A stretch of DNA of 57,049 bases from CAZLMW01 sp964560875 (GTDB taxonomy: Bacteria; Myxococcota_A; UBA9042). A model generated the notes under the pieces. It had not been told where the DNA came from. It did no database searches and saw only the letters and a program-made list of their open reading frames with translations. Positions 18,599 through 27,343 of this stretch are shown here, piece by piece (the first letter of the stretch is position 1; each line of letters opens with the position of its first letter). Location of the stretch: the NCBI GenBank assembly GCA_964560875.1, contig CAZLMW010000047.1, positions 1 to 57,049 of the forward strand. Direction: 5' to 3'. A program made the position numbers and the translations under genes.

Positions 18599-19891
18599 AT
18601 GCCACTTTCCAGGGCCGGACAAAAGCGAAAGCTCGTCTACCCCGCGGTCAAGCTCGAGTCGAGCAGATGGCCGGTCGCCCTGATCCGCGAGGGCTTGGCG
18701 GCGTACGACAAAGACGGCCAGGAACACGCAAACTGGCTCGCGTCGGAGACTTTCGCGACCGGACGGGACCTCTTCGTGGCCAACCTCGGTCGGCAGGTCT
18801 GCGCCGTCGCCGTTATCGATCGCATGACAGGTGGCGACGCCGGCGCGAGTTTACGGCTGGCCGTTGCGGCCGTGTTGGCCGGGATCGCCGGGGACGCCGA
18901 CGCGTTCAAAGAGCTGCGCGACGCGACCTGGCGAGCTGAAGAAGACAACGACGTCGTCCCGCCGGGCACGCTGGGCAATTGGCTCGGCAAGCGGCTCGAC
19001 AATACCGGCCGAATCCTGCTCGGCGCGCGGCTCAATGACGCCGATCCGCTGCTCGACGGGCCCTATCATCGCGTGCTGATGGCGATCGAACGCCGCCTTT
19101 GCGACCGGATCGCCGTCGATCTCTACGCACGGGCCCTCGATGTCGCACGGGTCGATGTCCTGGCCGCGCGGGCACGGGCCGAGAAGATGGCTTTCGTCGA
19201 AGCTGTGATCGGGCTTGCATGGGCCGATGGACACCCCGACCGGCGCGAAAAAGACCTCTTGGCTGCGCTCGTCGGTATCGGGCGCTTCGAGACCGGAGAG
19301 CGCACGATGCTCCGCGCGGCCATGAACCGCGGTGGCGTGTCCGTCGCGCGGATCGCCGATGACATCCACAACCACGACGACGCCTTGCGCTTGTTGGAGA
19401 CGCTGACCCTCGCGGCGTTCATCGACGGAGAGTTCAGCGCGGACGAGCGCCGCTACATCGACGACATCGCTGAGCGCCTCGGCATCGACGAAAAAGACAC
19501 CGCAGCGATCGACCAGCGTGTCAGCGCCGCCCTTGCCGACGATCCAAGCCTCTTGGCCGGCGTCCGCGCCACAGCCCGCATCGGCCGAACCGTCCGCAGC
19601 CGTCAAACCGCGATTGAATCCCTCGTTCGTCGCAATATCGACGCGATTGGCAACGAACTGCTGCAGACCGGCGACCTCGTCTTTTTGCTCGCCAAGTCCG
19701 TCCGGCAACCGCTCAACCCCGCCGAAAACAAGCGCATGAAGTCGCAGCTCGTCGATCTTTGCCGGGCGGTACCCGCGCTCGCCCTATTCGCCGCGCCCGG
19801 CGGGACTTTGTTGCTGCCCATTCTCGCAAGGACGTTGCCGTTTTCGATCGCGCCGAGCAGCTTTCGCGACGCGGATGAGGATGTTTTTTGA
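18599..19891 (+). CDS. TerB-like / LETM1-like domain protein
   Basis: A 430-residue protein starting MPLSRAGQKRK at 18599, shortly after the divergent bpt. Two TerB-like helical units are visible: GLAWADGHPDRREKDLL (about 202-218), and AAFIDGEFSADERRYID (about 275-291), which carries the typical DGxxxxxE signature. The C-terminal segment from about residue 340 (FLLAKSVRQPLNPAENKRMK, then AAPGGTLLLPILARTLPF) resembles the LETM1 ribosome-binding-like domain. Related TerB-LETM1 proteins occur in Bacteroidetes and myxobacteria with no known function; membrane or ion-related roles are speculation. Confidence 0.72.
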   Translation: MPLSRAGQKRKLVYPAVKLESSRWPVALIREGLAAYDKDGQEHANWLASETFATGRDLFVANLGRQVCAVAVIDRMTGGDAGASLRLAVAAVLAGIAGDADAFKELRDATWRAEEDNDVVPPGTLGNWLGKRLDNTGRILLGARLNDADPLLDGPYHRVLMAIERRLCDRIAVDLYARALDVARVDVLAARARAEKMAFVEAVIGLAWADGHPDRREKDLLAALVGIGRFETGERTMLRAAMNRGGVSVARIADDIHNHDDALRLLETLTLAAFIDGEFSADERRYIDDIAERLGIDEKDTAAIDQRVSAALADDPSLLAGVRATARIGRTVRSRQTAIESLVRRNIDAIGNELLQTGDLVFLLAKSVRQPLNPAENKRMKSQLVDLCRAVPALALFAAPGGTLLLPILARTLPFSIAPSSFRDADEDVF

Positions 19892-20028
19892 GCGGCATGG
19901 CCGGCTCATGGACAGCTTTAGGCCCGCAAACAAATACCCGCTGAGCCGGTCGTTGCGGACAAACCGTGCGCGCCCCTACTATGCGCGTCCACAACGGTCC
20001 TTTGACCGCGCCAATCGGAGCCGCATCG

Positions 20029-22308
20029 ATGCTCGAATACCCCGTCGACTGGCCCGCTGACGGCCCGATCGATCTCGACCTGCACGACCTCCCCCACGGC
20101 TCGTCGTCGACCGAATGGTGGTACCTCAACACGCACCTGCAGAGCGCGTCGGGAAAGTCGATCTCGCTGTTCGCGTCGTTCTTTCGCATCATCAAGGGAC
20201 GCAACGAAGAGACCGGCGAAGACGAGCATGCGCACTCGCTCACCTGGGCCATCGCGGACGCGAAAAGCGGGCTGTACACGGGGGAGAGCCGCGTCGACAA
20301 GAGCGCACCAGAGCTCGGGTTGAAGAAGGTCGAGCGCGGCGAAGGAACCACCGACGAGCGCTTGCGTCGCGCGATCCGGGAAGTGCTCGAAAAAGGCAAC
20401 GTTCCCTACCCCGACCGCATGTTCGAGTCGGAAGTCTGGGTCAGCCAGCGCAAACTCGACCTCGACTACGCCGGCAACCGCCTCGAAAAGCTCGACGACG
20501 GTCGCTACCACCTCGTCCTTTTCGACCACGAACAGAATATCGGCGCGGATCTCACGTTCACGCCCAAGAAGCCTCCCGCGCGCCACGGCGACAATGGCGT
20601 CGTCAAGTCGGTGCACGGCGAGGACATGTTCTACTACTTCATCCCGCGCAACGACGTGACGGGGTCGGTGACAATCAACGGCGCCAAGGAATCCGTCTCG
20701 GGTTCGGGTTGGTACGACCACGAGTTCGGATGCCACCTCTTTGATGGGGACGCCGTCGCCGCCGCGCAGGCCGAGCAAGCCGCCGGCAATCCGCATACGT
20801 CCGAGGAAAAGCCCAAAGAGGACATCGCCTGGAACTGGATCAGCGTGCAGTTCGAGGGCGGATGGGAGCTCACGGCCTATGCGCTCTTCGATCTCATCAG
20901 CGAGGAGCCGCGCGGCAACTACGCGGTGATTATCGAGGCCGACGGCAGCTTTCACGCCGTCGACGACCTCGAATTCACGGCAGATGGAACGTGGCGGAGC
21001 ACGCGCACGTTCAACGAATACCCGACGCGCTACGACGTGAAGCTGCCGTCCGAGTCGATCGAGCTCACCGCCCTGCCCGCGTTCGCCGACCAGGAGTTCA
21101 TCACCGCGATCAGCAAGCCCGCGTTCTGGGAAGGCCGCGTGCACGTGACCGGAACGCACAATGGCGAGCCGATCAAGGGCGTGGGATTCATCGAGCGCAG
21201 CGGTTACGTCGCCGCGCATGACCTCGATTCGTTCTTCAAGTCGGTCGGCAAAGAGGTCCGCAAGTCGGTCGCCGAGCTCCTGCCCTTCGACCCGACCTGG
21301 GAGCAGGTGCGCGATCTCGTCGCCAGCCCCGAGCGCCCGCAGTACATGAAAGGCGTCGATATCCCCAAGTTTGTCGAGTTCGGCGTACAGCCTGTGCGCG
21401 ATATCACCGACCGCGGCGGCAAATCGTGGCGTTCGTATGCCGCGCTGGCGTGCTGCGACGTGGTCGGCGGAGATTCACGCGAGTTCGTGAAGTGGCTGGC
21501 GATGCCGGAACTACTGCACGTCGGATCGCTCATCGTCGACGACGTCCAGGACAAGTCGAGCTGGCGGCGCGGCGGCCCCACGTGTCACGAGATTCACGGC
21601 GAACCGACGGCCATCAACGCCGGAACAGCCTGCTATTTCATGGGCCAGCGCCTGCTGCAATCGGGGCGCTTGTCGAGCAAGGATCGTCTGCGCCTTTACG
21701 ACTTGTATTTCGAAGCGCTGCGAGCCGGTCACGCCGGACAGGCCGTTGATATCGGCGGCCTCGACTACCTGATGCCCGAGGTGGTTGAGACAGGCGACAC
21801 CGAAACCCTTGAGAACCGGGTTCTCGCCATTCATCGCCTCAAGACGGCGGTCCCGGCAGCTTCCCTTGCGCGCATGGGAGCGGTCGCCGGCGAAGGCACC
21901 GAGGACCAGGTCGAAGGCGTCGGCCTGTTCTTCGAGAGCGTCGGGCTCGCCTTCCAAATCATCGACGACGTGCTCAACCTCCGCGGCTTCGAAGGCGACC
22001 TGAAGAGCAAGGGCGAAGACCTGCAGCAAGGTAAGGTCACCCTGCCCGTGGCCAAGGCGATGGGCCGCCTCGATTCAGAAGGGCGCAAGTGGCTCTGGGA
22101 CGGCGTCAACAGCAAGTCCGACGATCCGCAGGTCATCGGCAGCCTCATCGCCAAGATCGAGCAATCCGGCGCGCTGGACGACTGCGTCAGTGAAGCCAAC
22201 GACCTGGTCGAGTCCGCGTGGCAGAACCTCGATCCACTGGTGCACGATTCCATGCCGAAGCTGATGCTCCGCGCCTTTGGCTGGTACGTCCTTGAGCGCC
22301 ACTACTAG
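20029..22308 (+). CDS. Fusion of CrtC-like (lipocalin) domain and polyprenyl diphosphate synthase
   Basis: A 759-residue protein. The ATG at 20029 has GGAG upstream; the frame is open further up without support. The N-terminal half resembles carotenoid 1,2-hydratase/AttH lipocalin-like proteins: STEWWYLNTHL near residue 27 and WYDHEFG near 226. The C-terminal half is an all-helical isoprenyl synthase with GGKSWR, the first Asp-rich motif DDVQD (504-508) and a second site DDVLN (646-650) in which the last Asp is Asn. The fusion suggests chain synthesis coupled to water addition or prenyl handling on an isoprenoid, perhaps a carotenoid-like pigment. No other carotenoid gene is nearby. Confidence 0.8.
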   Translation: MLEYPVDWPADGPIDLDLHDLPHGSSSTEWWYLNTHLQSASGKSISLFASFFRIIKGRNEETGEDEHAHSLTWAIADAKSGLYTGESRVDKSAPELGLKKVERGEGTTDERLRRAIREVLEKGNVPYPDRMFESEVWVSQRKLDLDYAGNRLEKLDDGRYHLVLFDHEQNIGADLTFTPKKPPARHGDNGVVKSVHGEDMFYYFIPRNDVTGSVTINGAKESVSGSGWYDHEFGCHLFDGDAVAAAQAEQAAGNPHTSEEKPKEDIAWNWISVQFEGGWELTAYALFDLISEEPRGNYAVIIEADGSFHAVDDLEFTADGTWRSTRTFNEYPTRYDVKLPSESIELTALPAFADQEFITAISKPAFWEGRVHVTGTHNGEPIKGVGFIERSGYVAAHDLDSFFKSVGKEVRKSVAELLPFDPTWEQVRDLVASPERPQYMKGVDIPKFVEFGVQPVRDITDRGGKSWRSYAALACCDVVGGDSREFVKWLAMPELLHVGSLIVDDVQDKSSWRRGGPTCHEIHGEPTAINAGTACYFMGQRLLQSGRLSSKDRLRLYDLYFEALRAGHAGQAVDIGGLDYLMPEVVETGDTETLENRVLAIHRLKTAVPAASLARMGAVAGEGTEDQVEGVGLFFESVGLAFQIIDDVLNLRGFEGDLKSKGEDLQQGKVTLPVAKAMGRLDSEGRKWLWDGVNSKSDDPQVIGSLIAKIEQSGALDDCVSEANDLVESAWQNLDPLVHDSMPKLMLRAFGWYVLERHY

Positions 22309-22309
22309 A

Positions 22310-22336
22310 GCACCGAATAGCAATGCTTCTCGGTGC
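22310..22336 (+). terminator. Candidate terminator hairpin after the CrtC-prenyl synthase gene
   Basis: GCACCGA (22310-22316) pairs with TCGGTGC (22330-22336), with an inner AGC/GCT pair, starting one base after the stop codon. The following TTGTTATTTGG is only moderately T-rich, so this may be a weak terminator or a stabilising 3' hairpin. Confidence 0.4.
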
Positions 22337-22456
22337 ACGGTTGTTATTTGGTTGGGGGTCTATGAGCGTCCCCACGCCCCGAAAAGTGTCATTCTCGTGG
22401 CGTTCCCCATCCCAGAGCGCCGATTCCACGTCGGCACGGTAGATCGGACATCCACG

Positions 22457-22993
22457 ATGTTGGCGGGAAACGTTCGCGGCGTGCTCCTCAAGGGGTGGGC
22501 GGACAACCTGCGGCTTCGGTTTGGCGACGCATTCCTCGCCGACGTTCACCGGCTGATCGACAACGCGCTCCCCGAGGATCCCCAGCCCACGGCCTGGTAT
22601 CCCGTTGCGCTGCAGATCGCGGTGACCGAGCACATTGTGAACGTGGGCTTTGGCGGAAATGAGGCGGCCGCTATCGAGGCGCTGATCGAGGACGGAGCGC
22701 GCTATGTCGACCGCAAGGCCATGCTGGCGGCGCGATGGCTGGGGCCCGGTCGCGTCATCGGCTATGCGGGCAAACTCCATGCGCACATCTATGACGTTGG
22801 CACCTGCGCGGCCGATGTGACGCGCAAGCGGGCGGAGATTTCCTGGCGCGGCGCCGACCTGTTCGGTCACCCGACGTGGCGACTTCTCAACGAGGCCGCG
22901 GTGCGCGGCGTGCTCCTGGCGTGCGGCCGGAATGGACAGGTACATCCCGGGGTTGGCTCCCCCAGCGGCTATTCCCTCGCCGTGTCATGGTAG
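22457..22993 (+). CDS. Hypothetical protein (possibly DUF2378/TIGR02265-like)
   Basis: A 178-residue protein starting MLAGNVRGVLLKGWADN. It has a compact alpha-helical look with a conserved-looking segment WYPVALQIAVTEHIV and a GYAGKLHAHIYDVGTC block. There is no signal peptide. It loosely resembles the paralogous family of about 180 residues widespread in myxobacteria (DUF2378), but I cannot confirm this. The start is uncertain because no clear ribosome-binding site precedes it. The next gene begins 9 bases after its stop. Confidence 0.62.
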   Translation: MLAGNVRGVLLKGWADNLRLRFGDAFLADVHRLIDNALPEDPQPTAWYPVALQIAVTEHIVNVGFGGNEAAAIEALIEDGARYVDRKAMLAARWLGPGRVIGYAGKLHAHIYDVGTCAADVTRKRAEISWRGADLFGHPTWRLLNEAAVRGVLLACGRNGQVHPGVGSPSGYSLAVSW

Positions 22994-23002
22994 CTTGCGC
23001 CG

Positions 23003-24196
23003 ATGTCCCCGACCGTCCGTTACATCGTTTTCGTTAGCGTCGTCTCCCTCCTCACCGGGGGCGTGCACTACTACCTTTGGACGCGGCTCGTGCGCGACGT
23101 CGGGCTCCAAGGCCCCTTGGCACGGCTCGGAACCGGCGTGTTGATCGGACTGGCCGCCGCGCTGTTCGTCGGGCCGCTGCTCGCTCGCAATGTCGGCGGA
23201 GAGGTCTCGCGGTTGTCTGCAACGGTCGCCTTTACGTGGATGGGCACGCTGATGCTGCTCATGCTCTTGCTCGGCAGTGGCGAGTTTGCGCGCTGGGCAT
23301 CTGGCCTTGTGCAACGACTGGTCGGCAGCGGCAACGAAGAGACCATCGCGAGCCCTGAGAGGCGGCTCTTCTTCGCCCGCATGCTCGGCGGCGGGGCGGC
23401 GGCAGGGGCGTTCGCATTGGGCGGGACGGCCTACGCATCGGCGCAACGAGAACCCAAGATTGTCCGCGTCGACGTGCCTCTCAAGCGGCTGCCCAGAGCC
23501 CTCGACGGCTTCAAGATCGTGCAGATTTCGGACCTGCACGTGAGCGCAACCATCACCCGGCCGTACGTGGAAAAGGTCGTGGAGCTGGCCAATCGCCTGC
23601 AACCGGACCTCGTCGCGCTCACCGGTGACCTGATGGACGGCAGCGTCGAAGGTCTCGCCAACGATTTCGCGCCGCTCGGTGACCTCAAGTCGACGCACGG
23701 CAGCTTCGCGGTGACGGGCAACCACGAATACTACTCGGGCGCAGACGGCTGGATCGCGCACATGACCAGCCTCGGCATCAAGACTCTGCGCAACGAACAC
23801 GTGTCGATCGGCGACGGTGACGCGAGCTTCGACCTCGCCGGCATCGATGACCGCACCGCGCATCGCTTCGGCAAGGGACACGGTGCGGACATCGAGGCGG
23901 CGACCAACGACCGTGATTCCACCCGTGAGCTCGTCCTGCTTGCCCACCAACCCAGCCAAATCCACGACGTAATGGGCCACGACGTCGGGCTGCAGCTCTC
24001 GGGCCACACCCACGGCGGCCAGATCTGGCCATGGGGCTATCTCGTGCGGCTGGTGCATCCGTACCTCGCTGGCCTGCACCTGCACCTCGGCAAGACCTGG
24101 ATCTACGTCAGCCGCGGCACGGGGTATTGGGGACCGCCCATGCGCCTGGCGGCCCGTCACGAGCTGACGTTGCTGACCTTGCGCAGCGAGACCTGA
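23003..24196 (+). CDS. Membrane-anchored metallophosphoesterase (YkuE-like)
   Basis: A 397-residue protein. The N-terminus has three or four hydrophobic segments (about 5-25, 40-60, 72-92) and a further hydrophobic stretch at about 128-148. The catalytic calcineurin-like domain follows with the canonical metal ligands DLH (Asp177, His179), GDLMDG, GNHEYY and HTHGG. It should hydrolyse phosphoesters outside or at the membrane; YkuE-type enzymes act on lipid-linked or cell-wall phosphates. The gene directly follows the 178-residue hypothetical gene and has a weak ribosome-binding site. Confidence 0.88.
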   Translation: MSPTVRYIVFVSVVSLLTGGVHYYLWTRLVRDVGLQGPLARLGTGVLIGLAAALFVGPLLARNVGGEVSRLSATVAFTWMGTLMLLMLLLGSGEFARWASGLVQRLVGSGNEETIASPERRLFFARMLGGGAAAGAFALGGTAYASAQREPKIVRVDVPLKRLPRALDGFKIVQISDLHVSATITRPYVEKVVELANRLQPDLVALTGDLMDGSVEGLANDFAPLGDLKSTHGSFAVTGNHEYYSGADGWIAHMTSLGIKTLRNEHVSIGDGDASFDLAGIDDRTAHRFGKGHGADIEAATNDRDSTRELVLLAHQPSQIHDVMGHDVGLQLSGHTHGGQIWPWGYLVRLVHPYLAGLHLHLGKTWIYVSRGTGYWGPPMRLAARHELTLLTLRSET

Positions 24197-24256
24197 ACCG
24201 GCTGGCGAACGCCGTGGCCCGGGGACAATCCCGTAGCGATCGGGCATTATCGACCC

Positions 24257-25102
24257 GTGCTTTTCACCCGCCCCGATGGCGATCGCGTCGCCAACCTGCC
24301 GCTGCTCCGGCGGTTCATGCCGTACTTGATGCGCGGCCGGAATGAAGCCGCCGTTTACCTCGACCAAACGATCCAGGTCGCCGCAACGAAGCGCTGGCTG
24401 GACGAGGTCAACGTCGACCGACAAGGCGACGAACGGATCACGTTTTATCACGTCATCCTCGCGAGCCTCGTGCGCATCATGGCGACACGCGAGCGGCTTA
24501 ATCGCTTCGTCGTCGGCGGCACGATCTATCAACGGCGCGGGATCTCGATCAGTTTCGCGGTCAAGAAGAATTTCGCGGACGCGGGCAAGCTGACGACCGT
24601 CAAAGTCGAGTTCGAGCGCTCCGACACCATCGAAGACGTCGCTCGCCGCGTCGCGGAGGCCATCGGCACCGGACGCGCTGAATCTGCGACGACCTCGGAA
24701 AAGGAGATGGCTGTCGTCACCGCGATGCCCGGCTTCATGTTGCGGCTGTTGATGGCCCTGCAGCGGCTTGCGGACGCGTGCAACCTGCTTCCCGCCTCGA
24801 TGATCCGCCCCGACCCACTCTACGCAAGCGTCTTCGTCGCCAACCTCGGCTCCATCGGGCTGGAGGCGCCGTTTCACCACCTCTTCGAATACGGCACGGT
24901 GCCGATCTTCGTGACCATCGGGCGCATTCACAAAGCCCCGGTCGTGCTCGACGATGACACGCTCGGCGTCGCGGAGGTCGTGGACATCAAGTACTCGTTC
25001 GATGAACGCATCGCGGATGGCTTCTACTGCGCCCGAAGCCTCGAGAGGTTCGCCAGGTGGCTCGAGGATCCCAGCGACCTGCAGCGGCCGCCGGACGCGT
25101 GA
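24257..25102 (+). CDS. Stand-alone E2-type acyltransferase domain lacking the catalytic histidine
   Basis: A 281-residue protein with GTG start. It corresponds to the catalytic core of 2-oxoacid dehydrogenase E2 proteins (chloramphenicol-acetyltransferase fold) without lipoyl or peripheral domains. The C-terminal signature is SFDERIADG (residues 248-255), so the active-site His of the HxxxDG motif is replaced by Glu250 while Asp254 and Gly255 remain. Similar free-standing domains occur in actinobacteria and myxobacteria, some near acyl-lipid genes. It may be a non-catalytic scaffold or use different chemistry. The weak start region leaves the first residues uncertain. Confidence 0.74.
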   Translation: MLFTRPDGDRVANLPLLRRFMPYLMRGRNEAAVYLDQTIQVAATKRWLDEVNVDRQGDERITFYHVILASLVRIMATRERLNRFVVGGTIYQRRGISISFAVKKNFADAGKLTTVKVEFERSDTIEDVARRVAEAIGTGRAESATTSEKEMAVVTAMPGFMLRLLMALQRLADACNLLPASMIRPDPLYASVFVANLGSIGLEAPFHHLFEYGTVPIFVTIGRIHKAPVVLDDDTLGVAEVVDIKYSFDERIADGFYCARSLERFARWLEDPSDLQRPPDA

Positions 25103-25195
25103 ACCGGCCAGCGGAAACGGCCTACAGGTCGCGATCAGCCGCACCCCTTGTCGCGGTTTGACCGATCCGCGAGACTCGGACAACCCGGAGAAGCG

Positions 25196-27319
25196 ATGAG
25201 CGCCCCTGCATCCGACGCCTTGATGCGTGACGTTTGTCCGTCGCTCGTCGACAAACTCGACCGCCACCGCAACACAGATGGCGAACTGATTCTATTTGGG
25301 CCCAAGTCCGGCAGCTACCTGACTGTCGGCGACGACGAAGCCGGCGCGCTCGATCTGATCGACGGCAAACGCAGCCTCAACGCGATTGTGCGCGACGCCA
25401 TCAAGCTTGAGACAGCGCTTCGACCGATGGCGACTCTCTCGCTGATCCGACGCCTGCATAACGCGGGGCTCGTCGTCGGTATGTCCGAAGCCGCCGCGAC
25501 GCTCTTTCCCGACGACCGACCGTCCGTGGCGGGCAAGCTGGTCCGCGTCGGGCGAACCATCGCGACCATCAAGATCCCACTGCCTTTGCTCGGCGCGCCG
25601 CTCGCCTTCGGCCGGTCCATTCCGCGGACCCTGTGGCGACCTCTCAGCCGGATGGGCCTGGTCCTCTTCGCCCTCGCCATCGCCGGCACGACCATCAGCG
25701 GCCACCTCTTCGACCTGCTCGATCCCTTCCGCGGCGACCGCGTCATCGACCGAACCGTCGGCCTGTATGTGTCTGCGGCGCTGCTGCTGTCCACGCGCGA
25801 CCTCGTACGCGGCCTCGCGTTTACCTCCCTGGGCATGCGGCCTCCGCAGGCGGTTGTCGCGATCCTCTGCGGCGTTGCGCACCTGGGAATCGACGACCGG
25901 CAGCGGCGCTCAGCATCATCGGGCGAGAGGCGATTGCTGGCGTGGGCGGGAATCTCGGTCCTCGGTGTCATCAGCGCGGCCGCCATCCTCGCGTGGCTGA
26001 TCGAGGGCAACGACAACACATGGCTGCGCGCGCTCGCGTCGACCGGCCTGTACCTCTTCGTCTTCAACATGGCTCCCTACGGACGCGGCGATGCCTGGCA
26101 CCTCATCGGTATCCGCACACGAATCCCCGACTTCACCCGCCGCGCGGCCGTGTACCTGCTGCGACGGAGCATCAAGAACCTGCTGCGGAGCGAATCGATC
26201 CGCCGCGCCGAACAGACTTATATCTTCCTTGGCATCGCTTGGTTGGCCCACTGGATCCTGTCGCTCTGGCTGGTGAGCGGCTACCTGCTTCCCGGCGCCC
26301 TCAACGCGCTGAGCTCCCTGGCCCGTGGCCACACCGGCAGCCATGGGCTGGACCACTTCAGCGGCGCGCTCGCGGTCATCATCGCGGGCGTCCTGCTTGC
26401 GACCATCGCCCTGCTCGGCCTCGGGTTGCTGGCTGTCATCGTCAGCGCGGTCATCCAGATGCTCAAACCGGAACGCAGCTCGGCGCCCAAACACGTCGAA
26501 CGCATCGGCGATGGCGCGCACGAGCTGGTCGAAGAGATGCGGCGGGTGCCCTTTCTCGGCGCCCTGCCCGACGACGAGCTCGCGGACCTGATCGCGGGAA
26601 TGCGCCGCGAACGTTTCGTCAACGGCAACTTCGTGGTTCGCCAGGGCGAGCAAGGCGATCGCTTCTGCTTCCTGCATAGCGGCACGTGCGACGTCCTCTT
26701 CGAAGAGGAATCGGGGCTGATCCATCGCGTCGCGCAGCTCTCCGCGGGGGATTTCTTCGGCGAAATCGCGCTGCTCGACGACGTTCCGCGCACCGCGACG
26801 GTCAAATGCACCGACGCTGTCGAGGTCTATTCGCTGGACCGGGAGACGTTTGTGACGCTCGTCGAGCGCAGCGCGTTTGCCCGTGACGCGGTGCTCGATC
26901 AGATCCGCAATGCCGCATTCCTCCGCACCGTCCCGATCTTCCAGACGCTGACCGCGGACCTGATGTCGACCCTGCTCGGCGGTGTGTCTGTGATGCGCGA
27001 AGAAGCGGGGGCGACCATCGTCAACGAGGGCGAGCGGGGCGACGCGATGTTCGTGATTCGCGAAGGCACCTGCGATGTGGTCCGCAAGGGCGAGGGGAGC
27101 GACGACTTGATCTCGACCCTTGGCGCGGGCGACTGGTTCGGTGAGATCGCTCTGCTGCGCGGCATCAAGCGGACCGCGACCGTACGCACAACAGCCGACG
27201 CCGTCCTGGTGCGTGTGCCCGGAGACGTGCTTGACGACGTTTTGCTGTCCGATTTCCAGATCGGCATCGCCCTCGAACGCGCCATGGCCCAGCGCCTTGT
27301 CGCCCTCGAGATGCGCTAA
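25196..27319 (+). CDS. Membrane protein: PqqD-like domain, M50-like membrane core, two cNMP-binding domains
   Basis: A 707-residue protein; GGAGAAG precedes the ATG. Residues about 28-95 resemble the PqqD peptide-chaperone fold (GPKSGSYLTVGDDEAGALDL). About 155-430 holds six or more membrane segments laid out like YydH-type 'putative peptide zinc metalloproteases'. The segment NMAPYGRGDAWHLIGI (291-306) parallels their NxNPLLKxDGYY block, but the HExxH position reads TRDLVRG (200-206), so zinc binding looks lost. Two cNMP-binding beta-rolls follow (about 450-570 and 580-700) with phosphate-cassette-like GDFFGEIALLDDVPRTATV and GDWFGEIALLRGIKRTATV. It is probably a ligand-gated membrane sensor or transporter-like pseudoprotease. 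Confidence 0.75.
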   Translation: MSAPASDALMRDVCPSLVDKLDRHRNTDGELILFGPKSGSYLTVGDDEAGALDLIDGKRSLNAIVRDAIKLETALRPMATLSLIRRLHNAGLVVGMSEAAATLFPDDRPSVAGKLVRVGRTIATIKIPLPLLGAPLAFGRSIPRTLWRPLSRMGLVLFALAIAGTTISGHLFDLLDPFRGDRVIDRTVGLYVSAALLLSTRDLVRGLAFTSLGMRPPQAVVAILCGVAHLGIDDRQRRSASSGERRLLAWAGISVLGVISAAAILAWLIEGNDNTWLRALASTGLYLFVFNMAPYGRGDAWHLIGIRTRIPDFTRRAAVYLLRRSIKNLLRSESIRRAEQTYIFLGIAWLAHWILSLWLVSGYLLPGALNALSSLARGHTGSHGLDHFSGALAVIIAGVLLATIALLGLGLLAVIVSAVIQMLKPERSSAPKHVERIGDGAHELVEEMRRVPFLGALPDDELADLIAGMRRERFVNGNFVVRQGEQGDRFCFLHSGTCDVLFEEESGLIHRVAQLSAGDFFGEIALLDDVPRTATVKCTDAVEVYSLDRETFVTLVERSAFARDAVLDQIRNAAFLRTVPIFQTLTADLMSTLLGGVSVMREEAGATIVNEGERGDAMFVIREGTCDVVRKGEGSDDLISTLGAGDWFGEIALLRGIKRTATVRTTADAVLVRVPGDVLDDVLLSDFQIGIALERAMAQRLVALEMR

Positions 27320-27343
27320 CCCCACACACGAAGAGCACCGCCC

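Noticed and set aside
22985..25267. 760-codon minus-strand frame across the metallophosphoesterase and E2-like genes
   Set aside because: The plus-strand genes have clear motifs; the antisense translation is rich in Arg, His and Gln without motifs.
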